64,000 nt of DNA from Ruminococcus sp. Marseille-P6503 (GCF_900604945.1 NZ_UWPB01000002.1:1-64000), one strand, 5' to 3'. Positions 44,327 through 53,769 are shown, counted from the stretch's first letter. Notes: generated by a model from the letters alone, not told the origin. Made by a program: numbers and translations.

Positions 44327-45562
44327 TTAATCGTCATATTTTTTCAGGCAGATAGTTGCGTTATGTCCGCCGAAGCCGAGAGAGTTGGAAAGCGCGCCCC
44401 TGATATCAAGCTCTCTGTTGCCGTCAACGCAATAGTCAAGGTCGCATTCCGGATCGGGCGTTTTATATCCCAAAGTCCTGTGAACAAGCCCGTCGCGGAC
44501 AGAAAGCGCCGTAACGATCGCTTCCACTCCGCCTGCCGCTCCAAGAAGGTGCCCTATCATTGATTTTGTGGAGTTGATAACGGTCTTTTTCGCCGCTTCC
44601 TCACCAAGAGCAAGCTTGATAGCGGCAGTTTCATACTTGTCGTTAAGCTCCGTGGAGGTTCCGTGAGCGTTTATGTAATCGACCTCGTCAGCTTTCAGTC
44701 CGGCTTCCTCATAAGCGTGCCTCATGGCGTAAGCCGCCGCCTCTCCCGTAGGAGAAGGACTGGTTATATGATAAGCGTCGTCGGTAGCCCCATAGCCTGC
44801 TATCTCAGCTATAATATCCGCGCCTCTCGCCTTGGCGTGTTCAAGCTCTTCAAGGCAAAGAATTCCGGAGCCTTCTCCCAGAACAAAGCCCTGTCTGTCA
44901 AGATCGAAGGGAGTAGAAGCCGTTTCAACGGTTTCCGCTTTTGAAAGCGCCTTCATATTATTGAAGCCGCCGAGAGCAAATCTTGAAATGCAAGCCTCAG
45001 CGCCTCCGCACAGACAAACGTCAAGATATCCGTCCTTTATTTTGCGGAAAGCCTCTCCTATCGCGTGAGTACCGGAAGAGCAGGCTGTAGTGGTGCAGAA
45101 ATTGTCGCCCTTGAAGCCGGTTTTCATTGAAACCATTCCCGCCGCCATATTGCTTATCATCATAGGAACAAAGAAAACGGATATTTTGTCAGGCTTTTCG
45201 TTAAATTTCGTGACCTCATGCTCGGTCAGGTTCAGTCCGCCTATCCCGACTCCGATAATAACTCCGGCTCTGAAAGGATCAATGTCGCTGAAATCCGAGC
45301 CTGCCATTTCAAGAGCCTGCTTTGCGGAGCAAAGAGCGAACTGAGTAAATCTGTCCATTCTTCTCGTTTCTTTCTTGTCTATGTATTTGCTGCTGTCAAA
45401 GTTTTTAACTGCTCCGACTACCTTAACGGGAAAATCCGAAGTATCAAACTGATCAATATATGACATACCGTTTTTATTAGCCTTGATATTATCCCAGAAT
45501 TCAGAAACGCTCTGTCCCAAAGGATTGACCGTTCCCATTCCTGTAATAACTACTCTTCTCAT
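44327..45562 (-). CDS. fabF: 3-oxoacyl-ACP synthase II
   Basis: FabF elongates acyl-ACP with malonyl-ACP. The 411-aa thiolase-fold protein has the active Cys in TTACSSGTHAIG, His in NAHGTSTELND and the second His in KSMIGHLLGAAGG. GAGGAG upstream of ATG 45562 supports the start. It follows fabG with a 58-bp gap. No FabB homologue is seen, so it is the sole condensing enzyme for elongation in this window. Confidence 0.96.
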   Translation of the reverse strand: MRRVVITGMGTVNPLGQSVSEFWDNIKANKNGMSYIDQFDTSDFPVKVVGAVKNFDSSKYIDKKETRRMDRFTQFALCSAKQALEMAGSDFSDIDPFRAGVIIGVGIGGLNLTEHEVTKFNEKPDKISVFFVPMMISNMAAGMVSMKTGFKGDNFCTTTACSSGTHAIGEAFRKIKDGYLDVCLCGGAEACISRFALGGFNNMKALSKAETVETASTPFDLDRQGFVLGEGSGILCLEELEHAKARGADIIAEIAGYGATDDAYHITSPSPTGEAAAYAMRHAYEEAGLKADEVDYINAHGTSTELNDKYETAAIKLALGEEAAKKTVINSTKSMIGHLLGAAGGVEAIVTALSVRDGLVHRTLGYKTPDPECDLDYCVDGNRELDIRGALSNSLGFGGHNATICLKKYDD

Positions 45563-45620
45563 TTAAACACTCCTCTTCTGCAATTGACAAATTATATGGT
45601 TTCAGCCGCCTCCGCAGGAA

Positions 45621-46355
45621 CTACATCGACAGTCCGCCGGAGATCTCTATTACCTGTCCCGTAACGTAGCTTGCGTCCTTTGAAGCAAGGAAGGATACGA
45701 CTCCTGCAATTTCCTCAACCTCGCCGTAACGCTTCATCGCGATCTGCGCGATCATAGCGTCCCTCTGAGCGTCTGTAAGCTTATCGGTCATAGGCGTTTT
45801 GATAAAGCCGGGAGCTACAGCGTTGCAGGTTATGCCTCTGGAGCCAAGCTCCTTCGCGACCGTTTTGGTCATGCCGATTATCGCCGCCTTTGAAGCGGAA
45901 TAATTCATCTGCCCGGGATTTCCGTATACTCCCGCAACCGAAGAAAGATTTATGATTTTTCCGGATTTCTGGCGCATCATAACGCTTCCGGCAAATTTGC
46001 ACATATTGAATACGCTTTTCTGGTTTACGGCGATAACGCTGTCATACTGCTCCTCGCTCATTCTCGCCATAAGACCGTCCCTTGTTATGCCCGCGTTGTT
46101 TACAAGCACGTCTATCGAACCGAACCGTTCCTTTACAGCCTTAACGGTTTCCTCCACCTGAGAATAGCTTGAAACGTCGCAGATGAACTTCTCGGCCTCA
46201 ACGCCTTCCGCCCTGATCTTATCCATAATATCGTTATTCTCGAACATTGCCTCGCTTATGTCGTTGAGCGCGATGTTAAAGCCGTCCTTTGCAAGCCTGA
46301 GCGCGATCGCCGCTCCGATTCCTCTTGCCGAGCCTGTTATAAGTGCAGTTGCCAT
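45621..46355 (-). CDS. fabG: 3-oxoacyl-ACP reductase
   Basis: This NADPH-dependent short-chain dehydrogenase of 244 aa has GSARGIGAAIA cofactor loop, NNAGITRDGLM, Ser in NLSSVAGVYGNPGQ and the Tyr-Lys pair YSASKAA. The C-terminus ASYVTGQVIEISGGLSM is typical for FabG. AGGAGG is 8 nt before the ATG. A GDSL lipoprotein gene ends 23 bp upstream. Confidence 0.96.
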   Translation of the reverse strand: MATALITGSARGIGAAIALRLAKDGFNIALNDISEAMFENNDIMDKIRAEGVEAEKFICDVSSYSQVEETVKAVKERFGSIDVLVNNAGITRDGLMARMSEEQYDSVIAVNQKSVFNMCKFAGSVMMRQKSGKIINLSSVAGVYGNPGQMNYSASKAAIIGMTKTVAKELGSRGITCNAVAPGFIKTPMTDKLTDAQRDAMIAQIAMKRYGEVEEIAGVVSFLASKDASYVTGQVIEISGGLSM

Positions 46356-46378
46356 TATGTTTATCCTCCTGAAATTAT

Positions 46379-47200
46379 TTATTCTCCCGTCACATATGCG
46401 GAAACTATTCCGTACCAGAATTCGCCCAGCTTTTCATAGCCCTCTTTTGTCGGGTGAACTCCGTCCTGAAGATCGTCCTTGGTCAGAACGCCGTTTACGT
46501 CGGCAAGCTCTATATTTCTTCCCGCCGCTTTTTCCTCCTGTACAACAGTCCTTACCTTTTCGTTGTACTCGTCAACGTATTTATCCATGGCGTCAACCGT
46601 GAAATACTCAGCTGAGATATAGGTATTATCCGTCGCGTCCATATAAGGTATGGTCGCAAGATAAAGCATACCGTCCTCCGGCAGCTTGTCTAAAATACTG
46701 TCTACCAGATTTTTAAGCCTGTCCCCCGCGCTGTCCAGCTCGTAAAGGCTTAAAATATCGTTAGTGCCGATTTGCAGCAGAACCACGTCCGGAGTATAGG
46801 CGTCAAACAGCTCGTCTACCTTATCAGATATTCCGCTGCGGACATCTCCGGTAACCGATTCCGCGATAGCGTCAATGGAGTACCCGGTATAGCCGCAATG
46901 CTGACCGTCATAGCAGTCGCCCGCCTTTTTCTTTCCGACAAAATCCACATACTGTGACAGTCCGTTTTCCTCAAGCATATCGGCAAGCTGAACGCGGTAC
47001 GAGCCTCTGTAGGTAAAGCCCTCGGTAATTGAATCTCCCAGACACATAAGCTTTATGCTGCGTGGATACTGAATCTCCGCCTCAGACGAAGCGCTTTCCG
47101 CGGCAGCCGTACTTCCCGCGCCTTCAGATGAGCTGTCCGCCTTGCCGCAGGCAGTAAACAGCATTGCCGACAAAAGCAGAGGTAAAATCAACTTCTTCAT
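46379..47200 (-). CDS. GDSL/SGNH-hydrolase lipoprotein within the FAS-II operon
   Basis: The 273-aa protein has a signal peptide ending in the lipobox LFTAC (Cys18), a short Ser/Ala/Glu linker, then an SGNH esterase domain. Block I is MCLGDSITEGF (nucleophile Ser), block III QIGTNDIL (Asn), and block V DGVHPTKEGYEKLG (Asp and His). An upstream in-frame start at 47239 is possible, but ATG 47200 has GGAGG at 8 nt and starts the signal peptide. It should deacylate lipids or acetylated glycans at the cell surface. It is squeezed between fabK and fabG on the same strand. Confidence 0.9.
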   Translation of the reverse strand: MKKLILPLLLSAMLFTACGKADSSSEGAGSTAAAESASSEAEIQYPRSIKLMCLGDSITEGFTYRGSYRVQLADMLEENGLSQYVDFVGKKKAGDCYDGQHCGYTGYSIDAIAESVTGDVRSGISDKVDELFDAYTPDVVLLQIGTNDILSLYELDSAGDRLKNLVDSILDKLPEDGMLYLATIPYMDATDNTYISAEYFTVDAMDKYVDEYNEKVRTVVQEEKAAGRNIELADVNGVLTKDDLQDGVHPTKEGYEKLGEFWYGIVSAYVTGE

Positions 47201-47228
47201 TTTTCTGTCCTCCGAATTTTTCCGTCGT

Positions 47229-48167
47229 TTATCTTGCAAGCAGCTTCTCTGCCTGAACGAACATTTCCTCGATCATATCCTTTGCAGGCTCGATCTTATT
47301 CACCATTCCCGCGATAGCGCCGCAGAGGAAGGAGCCCTCGTCAAGATTACCGTCCTGAACCGCCTTTCTCAGCGAACCGAGAGTAATTTCCTCGAATTTG
47401 TCGGGAGTAAGCGAGCCGTCCATTTCGCCGCTTGCAAGCCTTTTTGAAAACTTGGTCTTTACATTGCGGCAGGGATGACCCGTCGAACGTCCCGTAACGA
47501 TGCTGTCGGTATCCTTTGCGTTTATAACAAGCTCCTTATATGTGGGATGTATCTGACATTCCTCCGCCGCAAGGAAACGCGTTCCCAGCTGAACGCCCTC
47601 CGCTCCCAGCATAAAGGCTGCCGCGATCCCTCTGCCGTCGGCGATTCCGCCAGCCGCAATAACAGGTATCTCAACCGCGTCAACGACCTGCGGAACAAGG
47701 CACATTGTCGTGTTTTCTCCGATATGTCCGCCGCTTTCCGTTCCCTCGGCAACAACCGCGTCGGCGCCGGCTCTCTCCATTCTCTTAGCGAGAGCCACCG
47801 ACGGAATTACAGGAATTACCTTGATTCCGGCTTCCTTCCACGCAGCCATAAACTTTCCGGGATTTCCCGCTCCCGTGGTAACCACCGGAACTCCTTCTTC
47901 AATCACAAGCTTGGCAAGCTCCTCCGCGTTGGGGCTCATAAGCATTATGTTTACTCCAAAGGGCTTGTCCCCGACGGCGGCCTTTGTCTTTCTTATCTGT
48001 TCTCTCAGGTAATCTATAGGCGCTGAGCCGCCCGCGATAAGTCCCAGACCTCCCGCGTTGGAAACCGCAGAGGCCAGCGTTGATTCGGCTATCCACGCCA
48101 TTCCGCCCTGAATAATCGGATATTTGATTCCCAAAAGGTCTGTGATTCTGGTCTTTGTCGTAATCAT
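47229..48167 (-). CDS. fabK: Enoyl-ACP reductase II (FabK)
   Basis: FabK is an FMN-dependent enoyl-ACP reductase that replaces triclosan-sensitive FabI. The 312-aa barrel begins ITDLLGIKYPIIQGGMAWIA and carries GGLGLIAGGSAP, GTESGGHIGENTTM, PVIAAGGIADGRGIAAA and LGAEGVQLGTRFLA, all typical of the family (related to 2-nitropropane dioxygenase). AAGGAG precedes the ATG. Its place after fabH is typical of the Firmicute fab operon. Confidence 0.94.
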   Translation of the reverse strand: MITTKTRITDLLGIKYPIIQGGMAWIAESTLASAVSNAGGLGLIAGGSAPIDYLREQIRKTKAAVGDKPFGVNIMLMSPNAEELAKLVIEEGVPVVTTGAGNPGKFMAAWKEAGIKVIPVIPSVALAKRMERAGADAVVAEGTESGGHIGENTTMCLVPQVVDAVEIPVIAAGGIADGRGIAAAFMLGAEGVQLGTRFLAAEECQIHPTYKELVINAKDTDSIVTGRSTGHPCRNVKTKFSKRLASGEMDGSLTPDKFEEITLGSLRKAVQDGNLDEGSFLCGAIAGMVNKIEPAKDMIEEMFVQAEKLLAR

Positions 48168-48303
48168 ATTATTTTCTCCTTACGGTTTTTTACATACTTG
48201 ATTTCCAAAAAATCTTATTCAGCCGGATGATTCCGAAATATTTTCCTGTGCAAGCCTGAGGATCAGTACAATATGCATAATCCCTGTAGCGGCAAAGGCT
48301 TCC

Positions 48304-49311
48304 TTAATACTCAAAAACTACAGCGCCGTAGGTAAGTCCGCCGCCGAAGCCTACCAGACATACCTTATCGCCTCTCTTTATTTTCCCGTCCTTTACAGCG
48401 TCGTAAAACGCCAGAGGAATAGAAGCGGACGAGGTGTTTCCGTATCTGTCGATATACATCGGGAATTTATCCATAGGAAGTCCCAGGTGCTTAGCGGCGG
48501 TTTCAATAATTCTTATATTCGCCTGATGAGGAACGATTGCGTCAAGCTCCGAGGGACTGATACCGGCTCTTTCACAGGCTTTTTCAACCGCGTTCGGCAG
48601 AGCCTTTGTAGCAAACTTATAGACCTCCCTGCCGTCCTGATAGAAATAATGCTCCTTGGTCTGAGGCATGGACATATCAAATTCCTCAGTATTGGTGCGG
48701 AAGGCGTTCTCAGACTTCAGCGCACGCGCCACTACCTTGTCCGCTCCGTTTCCGTCGGCACCCAGATAATTGGAATACATGGCTCCGTCGCACCTTTCGA
48801 TAACAAAGGCGCCCGCTCCGTCGCCGAACAATACGCAGGAGGAACGATCGGTATAATCGGTGAACTTTGAAAGCTCCTCAGCCGCGACCACCAGCACCGT
48901 CTTAACGTCGTTTCCGCTGTAAAGATATCTTTTAGCCATATCAACAGCATAAGCAAAGCCCGCGCACGCCGCGTTTATATCAAACGCCATGCACCCGATA
49001 GCTCCAAGCTCCCGCTGGATAATGCACGCCATGGAAGGGGTGTAGAAATCCGCCGTAACCGTAGCGGCTATGATCAGGTCGATATCCCCGGCTGAGATTC
49101 CCGCGTCGGCGACCGCCTCCTTTGCCGCCATTGCTCCGAGGTAATATGTAGGCTCGCCGTTGGTAATATGTCTGGTCTTGATCCCCGTTCTCTGAGTTAT
49201 CCACTCATCGCTTGTTTCAACTATCTTTGTAAAATCCTCGTTTGTAGCCACAAGCTCCGGAACGTACCTGCCTATTCCCTTGATTCTGATTCCCTGTTTG
49301 ATATCCGCCAA
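48304..49311 (-). CDS. fabH: 3-oxoacyl-ACP synthase III
   Basis: FabH starts chain synthesis from acyl-CoA and malonyl-ACP. The 335-aa protein has the catalytic Cys in INAACAGFAYA, His in IVPHQANIRI and Asn in YGNTSSASIP. The start codon is TTG at 49311 with GGGAGGAAA upstream. It is the first gene of the long minus-strand operon, and 136 bp separate it from fabK. The upstream 534 bp are shared with the divergent fabD. Confidence 0.95.
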   Translation of the reverse strand: MADIKQGIRIKGIGRYVPELVATNEDFTKIVETSDEWITQRTGIKTRHITNGEPTYYLGAMAAKEAVADAGISAGDIDLIIAATVTADFYTPSMACIIQRELGAIGCMAFDINAACAGFAYAVDMAKRYLYSGNDVKTVLVVAAEELSKFTDYTDRSSCVLFGDGAGAFVIERCDGAMYSNYLGADGNGADKVVARALKSENAFRTNTEEFDMSMPQTKEHYFYQDGREVYKFATKALPNAVEKACERAGISPSELDAIVPHQANIRIIETAAKHLGLPMDKFPMYIDRYGNTSSASIPLAFYDAVKDGKIKRGDKVCLVGFGGGLTYGAVVFEY

Positions 49312-49845
49312 TGAAATTTCCTCCCAAACTTAATAATATATTTTTAAATCAGGATATTGTGCTGATTAAATTTATGTGCTATAATACAATAGTAGCTAAA
49401 GCCGAATGTATTTCTCATATTGCAATTATTTAAAAATTTATACTAAATAGCTACATTAAAACCATAAATTAAGCTTAACCTTATTTATTATAAACTCATT
49501 TTATGGATTGGTAAACAACAAATAATGAACATCTTATGGCAAAAGCAAACATTTCAATAATTTTTCACAATTGTGCTTCCGCAAGGTGCAAAGCCGGCAG
49601 AATCGCCGCTAATTAATGGGAAAAATATTTTGACACCTGTCATATTTTATGAATTAAATATTAATATTTGATTTTTCACAGCTTTTTATCTAGCTGACCG
49701 CAGTTTAATGGTACCATTTATCGAGGAAATAATTTGTCAAACCAAGGAAATCGGGCTTTCCGGGCTTGCAAAATCATGTAACGTGCAGACAGCATATTTT
49801 TAAGTTTAAGGAAGAAAATTATTTTATTATAAAGGAGTAATAACA
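49312..49845. other. 534-bp fabH-fabD divergent intergenic region
   Basis: No ORF is convincing in this strongly AT-rich region. On the plus strand TTGACA (49630-49635) is followed about 18 bp later by TTAAAT. It overlaps the palindrome TGACA-CC-TGTCA (49631-49642). GTAGCTA near 49392 and its complement near 49448 form a widely spaced inverted repeat. I could not match FapR or FabT consensus sites with confidence, and no clear fabH promoter was found. Confidence 0.5.
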
Positions 49846-50766
49846 ATGGCAAAAAACATTTTTTTATTTTCTGGTCAGGGCTCTCAGTATGTCGGAATGG
49901 CAAAGGAGCTTTATGACAAGTATCCGGCGGCAAAATCGGTTTTTGACGCCGCAGATTCGATTCTCGGCTATGATATAGCGGATATCTGCTTCAACGGTCC
50001 CGACGCCGAGCTTAACAAAACCATAAATTCACAGCCGGCTATTATGGCGTGCTCCCTTGCGGCGTTTGAAGCGGCAAAGGCTGAGGGGATCTCCTTTGAC
50101 GGAGTCGCAGGACATTCGCTGGGAGAATACGCCGCTATGGTCGCTTCGGGAATGATTTCGACAGAGGACGGCTTTAAGCTTATCAAGGCAAGAGCGGCGG
50201 CAATGCAGAAAGCGGCGGAGGAAAACGACGGCGCAATGTATGCAATTATCGGGCTTGACGCCGCTGAGGTTGAAAAAATCTGCGAGGAAACGGAGGGCTA
50301 TGTCGTTCCCGTAAACTACAACTCCGCCGTACAGACCGTTATTGCCGGCGAAACGGCGGTCTGCGAAGCCGCGGCGGCAAAATTTGCGGAAATGAAGAAA
50401 AAGGCTATCAGGCTGAACGTTGCCTCCGCTTTCCATTCAAAGCTTATGCAGTCGGCGGCGGACGAATTTATCAAAACTGCCGAAACTGTCAGCTTCGGCT
50501 CCCCTCAGGTCGAGTTTTATTCCAATGTAACGGGAGGCAGGCTTGAAGATTTCTCTGATATGCCCGCTTTGCTTGCCAAACATATTGTTTCGCCCGTTAA
50601 ATTCACCTCGGAGCTTGCGGCAATGGATAAGACGGGCTATGAAAATTACATCGAGCTCGGACCCAGCAAGGTTCTGACGGGACTTGTAAAGAAAACGCTC
50701 AAAGGCGCAAACGCCGTGAATATTGAAAATTCCGCAAGTCTTGAAAAGGCTTTGGCAAGCCTGTAA
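49846..50766 (+). CDS. fabD: Malonyl-CoA:ACP transacylase
   Basis: FabD loads malonyl groups on ACP. The 306-aa protein has FLFSGQGSQYVGM at the start, the nucleophile elbow GVAGHSLGEYAAM, the Arg region KARAAAMQKA and the catalytic His in SAFHSKLM. AAAGGAG is 8 nt upstream of the ATG. It is separated from and divergent to the rest of the fab operon, which is less usual than the fabK-fabD-fabG order. A hypothetical gene follows after 14 bp. Confidence 0.95.
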   Translation: MAKNIFLFSGQGSQYVGMAKELYDKYPAAKSVFDAADSILGYDIADICFNGPDAELNKTINSQPAIMACSLAAFEAAKAEGISFDGVAGHSLGEYAAMVASGMISTEDGFKLIKARAAAMQKAAEENDGAMYAIIGLDAAEVEKICEETEGYVVPVNYNSAVQTVIAGETAVCEAAAAKFAEMKKKAIRLNVASAFHSKLMQSAADEFIKTAETVSFGSPQVEFYSNVTGGRLEDFSDMPALLAKHIVSPVKFTSELAAMDKTGYENYIELGPSKVLTGLVKKTLKGANAVNIENSASLEKALASL

Positions 50767-50780
50767 GAAGAATTGATCTC

Positions 50781-51338
50781 ATGGGACTTTTCAACCTATT
50801 TAAAAAGAAGAAAAATCAGCAGCCGGAAAATACGGACGAAGTTTTTAATCGGATTTTACTGACCGTATGCGGAAACAATTCCAATGCGGCAGCAGAGCTT
50901 AAATCGCTTAACGAAAACGTTCGGGACTTTGCAAAGACTCATCCGGAATACTACGAAGGCTGGCTGACTGACTCAGACGATTCGGAAGAAAGCCTGAAAA
51001 GGATCGGCTGGATTGAAATTCTGGCTAAGTACGGCTGCGCCGCAATGTTCGATCACAGCTGCGACCTTGAAGATTTTGCGTATTTCACTAACGGGCTGGT
51101 TACGGTTCAGTCAGAGAAGCTCGGCTTTTCACAAGAGAAGCTGGACGGGGACGGCGACATAACCCGGTGGTCGGAGCAGCTTGATGAAATGTGGTGTGAA
51201 AAGGGCTTCTGCCTTGGCTGTATCGACATTGACAGCGACAGCTATTTGGTTTTCCCCATCGAAATATCAACGCTTGAAAGGCTTCGCGAGCTTGCGAAAA
51301 GCATAAACCGCAGAATTGATTACGCAAAAAACTGCTGA
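50781..51338 (+). CDS. Hypothetical protein, possibly DUF6630-like
   Basis: The 185-aa acidic soluble protein has an N-terminal FNLFKKKKNQQ basic-amphipathic segment and no membrane helix. The central part contains repeated Trp/Asp-rich stretches (GWLTDSDDSEES, GWIEILAKYGCAAMFDHSCDLEDF) and ends with GFCLGCIDIDSDSYLVFPI followed by RRIDYAKN. It reminds me of DUF6630, but I am not sure. It lies 14 bp downstream of fabD and 45 bp before the dCMP deaminase, so it is probably in an operon with fabD. The function is unknown. Confidence 0.65.
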   Translation: MGLFNLFKKKKNQQPENTDEVFNRILLTVCGNNSNAAAELKSLNENVRDFAKTHPEYYEGWLTDSDDSEESLKRIGWIEILAKYGCAAMFDHSCDLEDFAYFTNGLVTVQSEKLGFSQEKLDGDGDITRWSEQLDEMWCEKGFCLGCIDIDSDSYLVFPIEISTLERLRELAKSINRRIDYAKNC

Positions 51339-51383
51339 GTAGTCAGTCTTTGTATTTAACGCATTGAAAAGGAGTGTATATTT

Positions 51384-51863
51384 ATGAAACGCCAGGATTA
51401 CTTATCGTGGGACGAATATTTTATGGGGATCGCCCTGCTTTCCGCCGGCAGAAGCAAGGACAGCAACACGCAGGTAGGAGCCTGTATCGTTTCGGAGGAA
51501 AATAAGATCCTTTCGGTAGGCTACAACGGAATGCCCACAGGCTGCAATGACGACGAAATGCCTTGGGAACGCGAAGGCGAAGCGCTTGAAACCAAATACC
51601 CATTCGTATGCCATGCCGAGCTTAACGCTATCCTTAACCGTTCTACCGGAAGCCTGAAAAATTCCCGTATCTACGTTTCGCTTTTTCCCTGCAACGAATG
51701 TGCCAAGGCGATAATTCAGAGCGGAATAAAAGAAGTAGTTTATATGGAGGACAAATACGCCGATACCGACGGAGTAAAAGCCTCCAAGAAAATGTTTGAA
51801 ATGACCGGCGTAAAAATGAGACAGTACATACCAACCGAAAGAACCGTAACAGTAAAGCTTTAA
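51384..51863 (+). CDS. dCMP deaminase-family zinc enzyme
   Basis: The 159-aa protein has the zinc deaminase motifs HAELNAILN and PCNECAKAIIQSGI, with the catalytic Glu in HAE and zinc ligands His, Cys, Cys. The N-terminus WDEYFMGIALLSAGRSKDSNTQVGACIV is typical of dCMP deaminase/ComEB. It would supply dUMP for thymidylate synthesis. Some members act on other cytidine nucleotides. The ATG at 51384 has AAAGGAG 11 nt upstream. No clear terminator follows. Confidence 0.9.
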   Translation: MKRQDYLSWDEYFMGIALLSAGRSKDSNTQVGACIVSEENKILSVGYNGMPTGCNDDEMPWEREGEALETKYPFVCHAELNAILNRSTGSLKNSRIYVSLFPCNECAKAIIQSGIKEVVYMEDKYADTDGVKASKKMFEMTGVKMRQYIPTERTVTVKL

Positions 51864-51965
51864 GGCGCAAATCCTGCGCGGTACAAATGGTTTTGTTGAA
51901 ACATAACAAAAAAGGCTGATATTTTTCGTTAAAATCACAAAATTTAAAAACCCCGTTCCGAAGTA

Positions 51966-51994
51966 TTGACATTTGCTGAAATATGGTGTATAGT
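51966..51994 (+). promoter_or_regulatory. Sigma-A promoter of the structured leader
   Basis: TTGACA (51966-51971), 17 bp, TATAGT (51989-51994). Predicted start of transcription is near 52001, just before the structured element. Confidence 0.8.
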
Positions 51995-52000
51995 GCCTTT

Positions 52001-52105
52001 CATAAGGGCGTCAGATATGACTGCCCGGCTGAGGAACTGCCGCTTTGGGAACGAAACGCATAACGCCCGCCCGCTGACCAGACCTCGGCGGGCGTATGTT
52101 TTGTC
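52001..52105 (+). ncRNA. Riboswitch-like structured leader with alternative terminator
   Basis: GGGCGT (52006-52011) can pair with ACGCCC (52063-52068) to enclose a domain holding TATGACTG (52016-52023), a small hairpin CGGC/GCCG (52026-52029, 52039-52042) and GGGAACGA (52047-52054). ACGCCCGCC (52063-52071) can instead pair with GGCGGGCGT (52087-52095), giving a terminator stem before ATGTTTTG. The two helices share a strand, as in transcriptional riboswitches. The motifs recall the ZTP (pfl) class, but the expected pseudoknot is not clear. It could also be a stand-alone sRNA. Confidence 0.5.
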
Positions 52106-52293
52106 AAAGCTAAGGCAGCTGTCTGACAGGTTTTCGCCTAAGCAAAGCCAGCGTCCGTTCACGCCGACGCCTGCGGCGGAAAAAAGCGGAGCTAAGCGGG
52201 ATAAACCGGCTTCGCAGGCTTTGGGCAGCATATAAATTCAGTATAACCGACGTCCGCAAAGACGTTATAAAATAAAAAAGGCAGGTATAAACT

Positions 52294-53766
52294 ATGAAAA
52301 GCACAAAACTTAAAATCGACAGAAATCAAAAGCTTTCAAAGATAAGCAGAAACATCTACGGACATTTTGCCGAGCATCTCGGAAGATGTATTTACGGCGG
52401 TATTTATGTAGGCGAGGATTCTGATATCCCCAACGTAAACGGCATGAGAAAGGACGTCGTTCAGGCGCTGAGGGAAATAAAGATACCCGTTCTCCGCTGG
52501 CCGGGCGGCTGCTTTGCCGACGAGTATCACTGGAAGGACGGCATAGGTAAAAAATCACAGCGCAAAAAAATGATAAACACTCACTGGGGCGGAGTCGTTG
52601 AGGACAACAGCTTCGGAACTCACGAGTTTTTCGAGCTTTGCCGGCAGCTTGATTGCGAACCGTACATAGCCGGAAACCTCGGCAGCGGCACCGTTCAGGA
52701 AATGTCCGAGTGGGTTGAATATATGACCTTCGGCGGAGTTTCCCCCATGGCGGAGCTTAGAAAGCGCAACGGACAGGAGGAGCCTTGGAAGCTGAAATAC
52801 TTCGGAATAGGCAACGAAAGCTGGGGCTGCGGAGGAAATATGCGCCCTGAATATTATGCCGACGAATACCGCCGCTACCAGACTTATTGCCGCAATTACG
52901 GAGATAACAGACTTTACAAGGTCGCCTGCGGACCCAACGCCGACGACTACGGCTGGACGGACAAGCTGCTTGAGATACTTAAGCCCTGGCATACCGACGC
53001 TATTTCTCTGCATTACTACACGATACCTACCGGCGACTGGGGCGTTAAGGGCAAGGCCACAGAATTTACCGATGAGGAATATTACCGCACGATTTTACAC
53101 ACTCTCCGTATGGACGAGCTTATAACCAAGCACGGCGAGATTATGGACAAGCGCGACCCCGAAGGAAAAATAAAGCTTATCGTCGACGAATGGGGCTGCT
53201 GGTTCGATGTTGAGGAGGGCACCAATCCCGGCTTTCTGTATCAGCAGAACACAATGCGCGACGCGATAGTTGCCGCCTGCAATCTCAATATCTTCAATAA
53301 TCATTCCGACCGCGTCACAATGGCAAATATAGCTCAGGCGGTAAACGTGCTTCAGTCGCCAATCCTGACCGACGGCGCGGATATGATCAAAACTCCCACC
53401 TTCTATGTATTCAAAATGTTCTGTCCTCATCATGACGCTGAGCTCGTCAAGGCTCAGATGGATATTCCCGAGGCGCGATGCAACGGCATAAACCTGCCCG
53501 CGCTTACATATTCCGTTTCGGAAAGCAAGGACGGAAGCCTTTTCGCCACCGTTTCAAACTGCTCGCTCGACGAGGATATACAGCTTGAAGTAAACGCCGA
53601 GATTACATCGGCTCAGATCATAACCGCTGAAAAAGCAAGCGTATTCAACGATTTCGGCAAGCCTGAAAACGTTGCCCTTAAGGACTACAGCGGCTTTAGC
53701 GTATCAAACGGCGGCTCGGTCATAACTCTGCCGAAATGCTCGGTCGTTTCCTTTGATTTAAAATGA
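52294..53766 (+). CDS. Alpha-L-arabinofuranosidase (GH51)
   Basis: The enzyme releases arabinose from arabinoxylan, arabinan or their oligomers. The 490-aa protein starts with [20 protein letters not shown] and has [14 protein letters not shown], the acid/base Glu in [12 protein letters not shown] and the nucleophile Glu in [11 protein letters not shown]. There is no signal peptide, so it works on imported oligosaccharides. A Shine-Dalgarno-like AGGCAGG lies 8 nt upstream. It is followed by two coding regions on the same strand with gaps of 3 and 14 bp: one transcription unit. Confidence 0.94.
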   Translation: MKSTKLKIDRNQKLSKISRNIYGHFAEHLGRCIYGGIYVGEDSDIPNVNGMRKDVVQALREIKIPVLRWPGGCFADEYHWKDGIGKKSQRKKMINTHWGGVVEDNSFGTHEFFELCRQLDCEPYIAGNLGSGTVQEMSEWVEYMTFGGVSPMAELRKRNGQEEPWKLKYFGIGNESWGCGGNMRPEYYADEYRRYQTYCRNYGDNRLYKVACGPNADDYGWTDKLLEILKPWHTDAISLHYYTIPTGDWGVKGKATEFTDEEYYRTILHTLRMDELITKHGEIMDKRDPEGKIKLIVDEWGCWFDVEEGTNPGFLYQQNTMRDAIVAACNLNIFNNHSDRVTMANIAQAVNVLQSPILTDGADMIKTPTFYVFKMFCPHHDAELVKAQMDIPEARCNGINLPALTYSVSESKDGSLFATVSNCSLDEDIQLEVNAEITSAQIITAEKASVFNDFGKPENVALKDYSGFSVSNGGSVITLPKCSVVSFDLK

Positions 53767-53769
53767 CCG

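Larger units (their letters stand above)
51864..52293 (+). other. 430-bp leader region upstream of the arabinofuranosidase gene
   Basis: This gap contains a strong promoter (51966-51994), a structured RNA of about 95 nt ending in a terminator-like hairpin (52063-52095), and about 200 bp of further leader. The latter includes a small hairpin (ACGTC-CGCAAA-GACGT near 52249-52264) before an A-rich stretch and the GH51 ribosome site. Open frames crossing it lack ribosome sites. Confidence 0.6.

Noticed and set aside
51966-52235. 89-aa plus-strand frame across the riboswitch-like leader
   Set aside because: It begins inside the promoter -35 box and lacks a ribosome site; the structured RNA and promoter explain the region better.
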